A stretch of DNA of 64,000 bases, taken from contig NZ_JAHWGH010000014.1 of the NCBI RefSeq assembly GCF_019334305.1, positions 186,001-250,000 of the forward strand, given 5' to 3'. The stretch comes from Rossellomorea orangium. Its GTDB lineage: Bacteria > Bacillota > Bacilli > Bacillales > Bacillaceae_B. Position numbers and translations under genes: made by a program. Position 1 is the first letter of the stretch. Every line of letters starts with the position of its first letter. Under the pieces are notes generated by a model, which worked only from the letters and a program-made list of their open reading frames with translations, was not told the DNA's origin and did no database searches. Below are positions 9,229 through 16,505 of this stretch, in pieces.

Positions 9229-10080
9229 ATGAAAACAAAAGACAAGTTGATGGATTACGTTCGTCTGCAGTCGGATGAGATCATCCGGGAATGGCTGGAT
9301 ATGCGTGAAGTCGATCCCTTTTCGATTTTCAATGTGAATGGGTCACAAGAGACAGAGGATAAGCTGAAGGAAGAGTCGGGAAGTTTCATCCTATGTATAA
9401 CAGAAGCATTGATCCAGAGTGATAAGAGGATTTCCCAAAAATTGTTGGATTGGTCGGAAGCAATTGCAAGAGATCGGGTAAATGATGGAACAAGTATCGA
9501 TAAAGTGCTCGATCAGTTCCAGCGGTTCAGGTCCCTCTATTTCCAATCTATGAAAACTTGGCTGATGGATCATGGAGATCTCCATCTGGATGAACAATAT
9601 GAATTGATTGGAGCCTATCATTCTATCTTTGATGAAGTAATCAAGACGTTCGTCCTTTCTTACAAAACCCATTATGAAAATAGGCTGAAGGACCAAATGG
9701 GATTGATCAATGAGTTAAGTTCGCCCATCATATCGTTGTCTGAAACCATTGCCATCCTTCCCATTGTCGGGGACATCGATACAACCCGGGCCAAATATAT
9801 TATGGAACATGCCCTCGAGGAATGTGTACAAAAAGAAATCCATCATCTGGTGGTGGACCTGTCAGCCGTTCCTGTCATTGACACCATGGTCGCACAGAAA
9901 ATCTTTGAATTGATGAATACTCTCACATTAATCGGCGTCCATCCAGTGATCACGGGAATCCGGCCGGCCATCGCCCAAACTGCTGTTCAGCTTGGCATCC
10001 CACTTGGCACCCTAAATATCCACTCTACCCTGATTCAAGCTTTGAAGGGGCTTGGATACAGCATCAGCACAAGTCAATAA
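9229..10080 (+). CDS. RsbR-family STAS-domain stressosome protein
   Basis: About 283 residues: a variable helical N-terminal sensor-like domain and a C-terminal STAS domain (about 155-275). RsbR paralogues form the stressosome with RsbS and control the general stress response through RsbT. The hallmark segments LPIVGDIDT, VIDTMVAQKIFEL and GIRPAIAQTAVQLGI are present. The two sites phosphorylated by RsbT in RsbRA (Thr171, Thr205) appear to be serines here (ELSSPI, DLSAVP). An ATG at 9229 has AAAGAGG 7 nt upstream; a longer frame from 9154 lacks a ribosome-binding site. A second paralogue lies at 11290-12123. No rsbS, rsbT or sigB is in the window. Confidence 0.85.
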   Translation: MKTKDKLMDYVRLQSDEIIREWLDMREVDPFSIFNVNGSQETEDKLKEESGSFILCITEALIQSDKRISQKLLDWSEAIARDRVNDGTSIDKVLDQFQRFRSLYFQSMKTWLMDHGDLHLDEQYELIGAYHSIFDEVIKTFVLSYKTHYENRLKDQMGLINELSSPIISLSETIAILPIVGDIDTTRAKYIMEHALEECVQKEIHHLVVDLSAVPVIDTMVAQKIFELMNTLTLIGVHPVITGIRPAIAQTAVQLGIPLGTLNIHSTLIQALKGLGYSISTSQ

Positions 10081-10083
10081 TCA

Positions 10084-10120
10084 AAAGAGGTCAGGATCCG
10101 ATTTGGATCCCGACCTCTTT
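10084..10120. terminator. Bidirectional terminator
   Basis: AAAGAGGTC(A)GGATCC and GGATCC(C)GACCTCTTT form a long stem between two convergent genes. Confidence 0.8.
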
Positions 10121-10126
10121 CCGGTT

Positions 10127-10459
10127 TTATATACGATCAATTTCACCCAGCTGTGACTGCATATCCAGTTCCACCATTTGTTGTGCTTTCGTAAAGGTAA
10201 ACACCTCATTGGATACCCAGTGATTATATAATTTAGACAATGCATTACGGTGGTAGACCGTTCCCTTCACCTCTGAGAAGAAGTAGATGATCAATAGATT
10301 GGTCACATCAGTCGGAAGGGCGTTCTTGCGCTCGATCCCTTTCAGGGAGAGGATGTCCAAGCCTCTCAGGGGACTGCCGATAACGGTTTCAGCCATATGA
10401 AAGTGGTCGGCTGTCTGACATAGTGTCACGAGTTCTGGATTCAATTCTTCAAATTTCAA
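10127..10459 (-). CDS. Small DnaD/DnaB C-terminal-domain-like protein
   Basis: About 110 residues from a TTG at 10459, which has AAAAGGGG 7 nt upstream; a longer frame to 10549 has no ribosome-binding site. The middle (TNLLIIYFF ... HRNALSKLYNHWVSNEVFTFTKAQQMVE) resembles the helical repeat of DnaD/DnaB-like primosome proteins, in which a tryptophan-containing helix precedes a T-x-x-x-A motif. The N-terminal domain of full-length DnaD is absent. A replication role is not shown. The gene stands alone between two RsbR-like genes. Confidence 0.5.
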   Translation of the reverse strand: MKFEELNPELVTLCQTADHFHMAETVIGSPLRGLDILSLKGIERKNALPTDVTNLLIIYFFSEVKGTVYHRNALSKLYNHWVSNEVFTFTKAQQMVELDMQSQLGEIDRI

Positions 10460-10579
10460 GTGAATTCCCCTTTTACATAGAAAGTGTACATGTATGTTAC
10501 ACTTCGATCTTATCTTAACTATAAGATTCCCTACTATGTAGTATAACAAAAAAGTGATTCAGGTAGACAATTCGGTGTG

Positions 10580-11137
10580 CTAATTTTTAGTCAACCAAAA
10601 TTCCATGGCTTTCTCTTGTACAGAAGGGTAGATCAGGTTCTTTACCTGATCTTCTAACAGGTAACATTCTGTGACCCAATCAGGTAGTTTGGTATTCTTC
10701 TCCTTCCATAGACGGGTTCGCTCCAATGCATCTCTTACACGCATCTTCACCCAGGTATCCGTCATCATGCTCCCTTCATCCCCTTGTTCTTCCATCACAA
10801 GAGGATGGACGGATCGGCTGTAGTAAGGGGTTCCTCCATCCATATGGCTCATGTTCCTCACCCATATGACACTCTCCTCGGGCAAAAAACCGATGTTCCG
10901 CTTCTCTGTAGTCGGCGTTTTGTATTCCTCTAAATAACAGAAACAGCCGGACCACTCCATGTCGGCATCTTTGGGCAGCACTATTTCGGTTGTGTAAACC
11001 GGTTGATCCGTATGAAAGAGGTTTTGCACCTCGCGGTTGATAAAAAACGGGTTTCTTTGTTCATCCACGCAGTCAGATTTCGGTGATCCACATTTAAACC
11101 CATAGTGATGATACCTGATCACTTTAACGTATTTCAT
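10580..11137 (-). CDS. Hypothetical protein
   Basis: A 185-residue soluble protein with a strong ribosome-binding site (AAGGAGGGG, 6 nt from ATG). I do not recognise a domain. It contains six cysteines, among them a CGSPKSDC pair near the N-terminus and CFC around residue 67, and is rich in aromatic residues. No signal peptide or membrane helix. The two neighbours in the same orientation are a DnaD-like protein and an RsbR paralogue; gaps of over 100 bases on each side suggest independent transcription. Confidence 0.6.
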   Translation of the reverse strand: MKYVKVIRYHHYGFKCGSPKSDCVDEQRNPFFINREVQNLFHTDQPVYTTEIVLPKDADMEWSGCFCYLEEYKTPTTEKRNIGFLPEESVIWVRNMSHMDGGTPYYSRSVHPLVMEEQGDEGSMMTDTWVKMRVRDALERTRLWKEKNTKLPDWVTECYLLEDQVKNLIYPSVQEKAMEFWLTKN

Positions 11138-11258
11138 GGGTGTCCCCTCCTTCTGGGGTGAATTCCTCTAAGGGACTACCTTACCAAATTCACTCTATAA
11201 TGGTGGTAATTCCCTATATAAATTGCTTTCAAACTAAAAAAGAATAAAAAAAGAAAGA

Positions 11259-11282
11259 AACGAGGGAATGTAGTCCCTCGTT
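11259..11282 (-). terminator. Terminator of the second rsbR-like gene
   Basis: AACGAGGGA and TCCCTCGTT form a 9-bp stem; the minus strand continues with a T-rich tract. Confidence 0.75.
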
Positions 11283-11289
11283 CCTTTCC

Positions 11290-12123
11290 CTATCCCTGCT
11301 CGTTCAACGCTCGTTCAAGTGTGGAGGTCACGGAAATATTTTCAAAAGAGATCCCCAATTGAATGGCCGTTTGGGCAATTTCAGGACGGATTCCTGAAAT
11401 CGTACTCTTCACTCCGATTAAATTCAGGCTTTCGATGATTTGAAACAGCTGATGGGCAACCATCGTGTCTACCATAATGACCCCGGATAGATCAATGAAA
11501 AGATGTTCGACATTTTTATCGAGACACTCTGCCAGAGTATTCTCAAGGATGTACCTTGCCCTTCCCGTATCAATGTCACCGATCAAAGGCAGGACGCCGG
11601 TTTTTTTATTCAACAAAATGACCGGAGAACTCAATTCTCTGATCATTTCCTGCTGGGCATTCAACCGTCTTTGGGAATACTCGTAATTTTCTTCTGCAAA
11701 TTTGGAGATGACAAGACTGAAGGTTTTGATGATGATATTTCTTAATGACTCAAGTTCATCAAGTGAATAATCATTGCCATGCAAACGAATGAATTCCTTT
11801 AAAATATCTAAATATTGATCCTGGGTCCTGAAAAACTCCCTCAGAATGAAATGTGTAGGAGTTTGCAAGTGTTCTTCGTCCTTGGCAATCTCTTCGATCC
11901 AGTGTTCAAAGTTACATAGTGTATCCTGATCCACATCTTTAAAAAGGTTACAGAATCGTTCGTGGAACGCATGATTCTGTTCCTTCAATGTCTGGATCAC
12001 TTTAAGATCTTGGGAGGCATATACGCCAGTGGGATCGCTTTTATCCAATGATTCGTACCAATTCTCCGTCAACTGCCACGTTCGTTCGCTCATAAACTTA
12101 TAAAACTCTTCCGATACTTGCAT
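11290..12123 (-). CDS. RsbR-family STAS-domain protein, second paralogue
   Basis: A 277-residue relative of the protein at 9229-10080, transcribed in the opposite direction. The STAS half keeps ELSSPVILL, LPLIGDIDTGRARYI, DLSGVIMVDTMVAHQLF and GIRPEIAQTAIQLGI. The N-terminal half is divergent and probably provides a different sensing surface, as known for RsbR paralogues that share one stressosome. The equivalent phosphorylation sites are again serine-like. Expressed alone with its own terminator. Confidence 0.85.
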   Translation of the reverse strand: MQVSEEFYKFMSERTWQLTENWYESLDKSDPTGVYASQDLKVIQTLKEQNHAFHERFCNLFKDVDQDTLCNFEHWIEEIAKDEEHLQTPTHFILREFFRTQDQYLDILKEFIRLHGNDYSLDELESLRNIIIKTFSLVISKFAEENYEYSQRRLNAQQEMIRELSSPVILLNKKTGVLPLIGDIDTGRARYILENTLAECLDKNVEHLFIDLSGVIMVDTMVAHQLFQIIESLNLIGVKSTISGIRPEIAQTAIQLGISFENISVTSTLERALNEQG

Positions 12124-12486
12124 ATTCGACCTACTCTCTTTTAAGGATGTTCAATAGTTTAATAGTCCGCTCTTAAGTCATCATTTTTATCCTTATACGA
12201 GTAATGTACTATGTCCCTCCTATAAAAGAAAGAAAAAAGTATGCTCTAAAGTCCACTTCAATTTTAATAAGGCAAAGGACATGTCTTTTTAGGAGTTCAC
12301 TGGAAAGGAAGAACGACCTTTTACATTTTTTCTCAGAAGCCAGCCGTAATTCTTTGACGTTCCCCAGAAAAGAGATTTACCATTTAACGTGAACCCGTAC
12401 CAGGGATCATAAAACAAACACATCAAACCCATTTCATGGTTGAGCGCTCAACATGAATGTACTCTAAGAAAGAAGGCGTATGAATT
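12124..12486. other. Intergenic region upstream of asparagine synthetase, with a 14-bp palindrome
   Basis: About 360 bases between divergent genes, so it must hold both promoters. A perfect palindrome GTTGAGCGCTCAAC lies at 12439-12452, 34 bases before the asnB start, and could be an operator. No T-box, riboswitch or convincing small gene is seen; a 62-codon frame at 12204 lacks a ribosome-binding site and low-complexity composition argues against it. Confidence 0.4.
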
Positions 12487-14310
12487 ATGTGCGGAATTGC
12501 AGGCTGGATTGATTGGACAAGAGACCTTACAAATGAGGGACGGACCTTGAAGAATATGACCGATGCCATTGAGCATCGTGGACCGGATGCAGAGGGTAGC
12601 TGGCTCAAGGGACATGCTGCTCTAGGGCACCGCAGATTGATTGTCATCGATCCCAACGGCGGTAAACAGCCCATGCTCTATCAAAACGGTAAGAACACGA
12701 TTGCTTTAACGTATAATGGAGAGCTATATAACTATCTGGAGCTCCGTGAAGAGCTGACGGAGAAGAATCATCAATTTACAACGAGCTCCGATACAGAAGT
12801 GCTACTGCATGCCTACCTTGAATGGGGCGAAGACTGTGTCCGTCATTTCAACGGTATCTTTGCTTTCGGGATCTGGGATGAGGAAAAAGAAAGGCTCATG
12901 CTCGGTCGTGACCATTTGGGGGTAAAACCTTTATTTTATACGATAAAAGAGGACCAGATTTTGTTCGGCTCCGAAATCAAAGCCTTACTTGCCCACCCTG
13001 ACGTCCAGGCAGAAATCGATACAGAAGGCTTATCTGAAGTATTCGGGCTCGGACCGATGAAGACACCTGGGAAAGCCATTTTCAAAGATATACATGAAGT
13101 TCGCGCCGGCCATTACATGACCGTCTCGAGAAATGATCGAGAGACCGTCCAGTATTGGAAACTTGAAAGCAAAGAGCATAGAGATGATGTCGAAACGACT
13201 GTACAAACCATTCGCGGACTACTTGAAGATACGGTCAAGAGACAGCTGATCGCGGATAAGCCACTCGTATCCATGCTGTCTGGCGGCCTTGATTCAAGTG
13301 GACTTACGGCGATTGCAGGAAAGGAGTTCCAGGAGGAAAACAAGGTGCTACCAACCTACTCCATCGATTTCGTGAACAATGAAGAAAGCTTCAAGGAAGA
13401 TTTCCTGAGACGTGACCTTGATGAACCATGGGTGAAGCGGGTATCCGAACATGTCGGAACGGATCATACTTCGATTGTATTTGATGCGGAGAAACTTGTG
13501 GATAACCTCCTCACCCCTATGCGTGCAAGGGACCTGCCGGGAGTCGGCGAAATCGAGACCTCCCTCTACCTTTTATTTAAGGAAATGAAAAAGGACGCCA
13601 CCGTCGCATTGTCGGGGGAATCCGCAGATGAAGTGTTCTCAGGATATCCGTGGTTCCATCAGCAGGAGTTCCTCGATGCCGATGTATTCCCATGGCTCCT
13701 GAATATCGGAGGAATCGCCGCCGTCCTGAAGGAAGACCTGAAAGATAAACTGAATATCAAGGAATATCAAAAGCAGCGCTATCAGGAAGCACTCGCAGAG
13801 CTACCTTTGTTAAAAGGCGAAACTGATGTTGAAGCAAAGCAAAGGCGGATGTCGTATATGTTCATCACCCGCTTCCTTCCGTTCATGCTCGACCGGAAAG
13901 ACCGTGCGAGTATGATGACGGGCTTTGAAGTGCGCGTACCATTCTGTGATTACCGACTCGTCGAATATCTATGGAATATCCCGTTCGAGATGAAAAATAT
14001 CGATGACATCGAGAAGGGTATCCTCCGCCGGGCATTCGAAGGATATTTGCCGGATGATGTGCGGAACAGACGGAAGAGCGCCTATCCTAGTACAAAGGAT
14101 GATGCGTATCTCGCGGGAGTCCAGAAGTGGATGACCTCCATATTGAATGATTCAACCTCTCCGATTCTCCAGTTGATCGATGAAGAGGCAGTCAGAACAA
14201 TTGCGGCAGGAGAAAGCAGCCTTCCTGATTCCAGTGCAAAAGGTTTACTGGATTATTTAATCCAAGTAAATGGGTGGTTGAAAGAGTACAGCATTAAAGT
14301 GGCGATATAA
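12487..14310 (+). CDS. asnB: Asparagine synthetase (glutamine-hydrolysing), AsnO type
   Basis: Makes asparagine from aspartate, ATP and glutamine-derived ammonia. The N-terminal class II amidotransferase starts MCGIAGW, with Cys2 as nucleophile, which fixes the start, followed by HRGPDAEG and YNGELYNY. The synthetase half has the PP-loop SGGLDSSG, then LSGESADEVFSGYPWF and FEVRVPFCDYRLVEY. The 607-residue length and details (GLGPMKTPG, DLPGVGEI, ESADE) match B. subtilis AsnO, used in sporulation there, more closely than AsnB or AsnH. The ribosome-binding site AAGAAGG is 10 nt upstream. A hairpin terminator follows; the gene is monocistronic. Confidence 0.93.
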   Translation: MCGIAGWIDWTRDLTNEGRTLKNMTDAIEHRGPDAEGSWLKGHAALGHRRLIVIDPNGGKQPMLYQNGKNTIALTYNGELYNYLELREELTEKNHQFTTSSDTEVLLHAYLEWGEDCVRHFNGIFAFGIWDEEKERLMLGRDHLGVKPLFYTIKEDQILFGSEIKALLAHPDVQAEIDTEGLSEVFGLGPMKTPGKAIFKDIHEVRAGHYMTVSRNDRETVQYWKLESKEHRDDVETTVQTIRGLLEDTVKRQLIADKPLVSMLSGGLDSSGLTAIAGKEFQEENKVLPTYSIDFVNNEESFKEDFLRRDLDEPWVKRVSEHVGTDHTSIVFDAEKLVDNLLTPMRARDLPGVGEIETSLYLLFKEMKKDATVALSGESADEVFSGYPWFHQQEFLDADVFPWLLNIGGIAAVLKEDLKDKLNIKEYQKQRYQEALAELPLLKGETDVEAKQRRMSYMFITRFLPFMLDRKDRASMMTGFEVRVPFCDYRLVEYLWNIPFEMKNIDDIEKGILRRAFEGYLPDDVRNRRKSAYPSTKDDAYLAGVQKWMTSILNDSTSPILQLIDEEAVRTIAAGESSLPDSSAKGLLDYLIQVNGWLKEYSIKVAI

Positions 14311-14316
14311 TCTGGA

Positions 14317-14349
14317 GGAGCCATGGGACAGGTCCCCTGGCTCCTTTTT
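14317..14349 (+). terminator. Terminator of the asparagine synthetase gene
   Basis: GGAGCCA(T)GGG and CCC(C)TGGCTCC form the stem, followed by TTTTT. The loop region contains GGGACAGGTCCC, one copy of the recurrent palindromic motif of this window. Confidence 0.8.
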
Positions 14350-14651
14350 CTGTTCATTGGAGCTGAAGATGCGTCGAATTGTATAAGTATTTATCAATTT
14401 CCGGGGAAATAGTTGTAGAAGTATGTAAGATTTTTGATCATCGAATGTCCAGCCAGACTATTTGTAACAGGGTTGATTCATTCCCTCATTTATTTTATCT
14501 TGCCTACCTCCTCACCAAATGGAATAATATACCTATAACTAAATGAATTTCCAAGGAGGAATGACCTATCCGCACTGCAACTGAAGTCGAACATTATTTC
14601 CACACTACTGAAATCAGCACCTTCACCATTAATGAACACGAAGACATCCTC

Positions 14652-16346
14652 GTGTTCAGCACGAACCTTAACGGGACCTTTAATCTTTGGGCCATGGATC
14701 TTCCCCACCTGTTCCCTTACCGGTTAACGACCATCAATCAGAATAGCAGTCTCATCCATATCCATCAAAATCAAATCGTCGCCACATTCGAGAAGGATGG
14801 TGATGAAAATCACCAATTGCATCATTTGCCCAAATCAGGCGGAACCCCTATCCCCTTCCACGAGGAGGAATCTGGTTCAACATGTTATCACGCCTGTTTT
14901 ACAGATCAGGAAATGTATTACTCTTCCAATCATGAAAACCCTTTGTTGAATATCTACAAAACCGATTTACAAACGGGCCACACCTCCCTTATCCAACAAG
15001 GTAAAAAAGTTCCGATTGTCGTGGCCGCTGCCTCGTCGGATGGATCTTATGTATTTACAGAGACCTACTCCAACACCCATGCCACTGCTTTTTACCAGAC
15101 TGGTGAAACGAAATTGCCCCTGGTACCAGATACTAAGACCACACATACAATCAAGGATGTACACATGACCAAGGATGTTATTTATTTCACAACGAACTAT
15201 GGAAGAGAATTTTCATACCTGGCTTCTTTTAACCTTTCAACCTATAAATTCCACCCCCTTTTTACATTAGATAAAGAAGAAATCACTTCAATCCAGTTCC
15301 ATCAACAATCGAATACGATTGTCATGACGTCGGAAAAAGGCGTAAAGGATCATCTTTATGTCTATGATTTGTCGACAGGTGAGGGAGAGAGACTCGATAC
15401 CCCCTGCGATGTCGTCAAAAAAATTATGGTCACTAAAAACGGAAACCTCTTTGTGCTTGGAATTTCAGCTGACAAAACGGATACCATTTTCAAAAGGGAT
15501 ACGAACGGAAGCTGGACACAGGTGACGAATACCAAAGTGCTTGGCGTTCCTGAAGGAAACATGATTAAACCGGAAATCGTTCACTACGAAAGCCATGATG
15601 GCCTGGAAATCGAAGCCCTGCTGTACAAACCGAAGAATGGGAATGGATTCACCATCCTCTGGCCGCATGGGGGACCCCAGAAAGCAGAGCGTATGATATA
15701 CAGACCTGTCATTCAGTACCTCGTCCAAAGCGGCTACACCTTCTTCGCCCCCAATTTCAGGGGCAGTAAATGCTACGGGGCAACATTCGAGAAGATGGTG
15801 GAACAGAACTGGGGGGACGGACCTCGACACGACTGTGTGGCTGGGATGGAATGGCTTATACAGGAAGGATTGGCTGAAAAGGGCAAGATCGTGGCGATGG
15901 GTGGAAGCTATGGCGGTTATATGAGTCTGCTTCTCGCCGGACGACATCCCGAGTATTTCTGTGGAATTGTCGACATATTTGGCATATCGAATCTATTAAC
16001 CTTCCTGAACAATGTACCGGCTAGTTGGAGAACCCTTATGGATCAACTGGTGGGAAATCCCGAAACAGACTATGAGAAGCTTGTAAGTGACTCACCTATC
16101 ACCTATATCGACCATATGAATTCTCCGATGTTCATCATCCACGGCGAGAACGATCCGAGGGTGAAGACTGAGGAGTCGGAGCGAATCATAGAGCATTTAA
16201 ATCAAAGAGGGATCGATGTTAACTACTTAACATTTGACGATGAAGGACACGGATTCTCGAAGAAACAGAATGAAATGAAAGCATATAGGGAGATTCGAGG
16301 CTTTTTGGATAGGATTACAAGCAACTCATCACTTCCTATGCTCTAG
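14652..16346 (+). CDS. S9-family serine peptidase (acylaminoacyl-peptidase/prolyl oligopeptidase type)
   Basis: An N-terminal beta-propeller-like region is followed by a C-terminal alpha/beta hydrolase with a complete triad: Ser419 in GGSYGGYM, Asp501 in HGENDPR, His533 in DEGHGFSK (numbered from the GTG at 14652). It should release peptides or acylated residues in the cytosol; no signal peptide is seen. The frame continues upstream for 28 family-like codons (…TTEISTFTINEHEDILVFSTNL) to an in-frame stop at 14562 with no ATG, GTG or TTG. A perfect AAGGAGG at 14553-14559 is spaced 8 nt from an ATC codon at 14568. The real start may therefore be ATC, or the original start codon has mutated. Confidence 0.85.
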   Translation: MFSTNLNGTFNLWAMDLPHLFPYRLTTINQNSSLIHIHQNQIVATFEKDGDENHQLHHLPKSGGTPIPFHEEESGSTCYHACFTDQEMYYSSNHENPLLNIYKTDLQTGHTSLIQQGKKVPIVVAAASSDGSYVFTETYSNTHATAFYQTGETKLPLVPDTKTTHTIKDVHMTKDVIYFTTNYGREFSYLASFNLSTYKFHPLFTLDKEEITSIQFHQQSNTIVMTSEKGVKDHLYVYDLSTGEGERLDTPCDVVKKIMVTKNGNLFVLGISADKTDTIFKRDTNGSWTQVTNTKVLGVPEGNMIKPEIVHYESHDGLEIEALLYKPKNGNGFTILWPHGGPQKAERMIYRPVIQYLVQSGYTFFAPNFRGSKCYGATFEKMVEQNWGDGPRHDCVAGMEWLIQEGLAEKGKIVAMGGSYGGYMSLLLAGRHPEYFCGIVDIFGISNLLTFLNNVPASWRTLMDQLVGNPETDYEKLVSDSPITYIDHMNSPMFIIHGENDPRVKTEESERIIEHLNQRGIDVNYLTFDDEGHGFSKKQNEMKAYREIRGFLDRITSNSSLPML

Positions 16347-16361
16347 CAAAAATTAGTTGGG

Positions 16362-16398
16362 GATACCAGCTCTCTTAAGAGGTAGAGTCCCCTCTATT
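16362..16398 (+). terminator. Weak terminator of the S9 peptidase gene
   Basis: GGGGA ... TCTC-TTAA-GAGG ... TCCCC forms an imperfect stem followed by a T-rich stretch. The stem is interrupted, so this call is tentative. Confidence 0.4.
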
Positions 16399-16505
16399 CT
16401 TTAATAATGAAACTCAAACACTACACTTCCGATTAAACAGTTAGAAAAGAGAACCTTCTTGTTTTTCAAAGCATATATTGAAGGGATCAACTTTTTGAAA
16501 GGAAC

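Noticed and set aside
10460..10549. N-terminal extension of the DnaD-like protein
   Set aside because: The TTG at 10459 has a strong ribosome-binding site at the right spacing, and the extension has none.
12204..12392. Small protein gene upstream of asnB
   Set aside because: No ribosome-binding site, no believable domain or helix pattern; more likely a chance frame in the promoter region.
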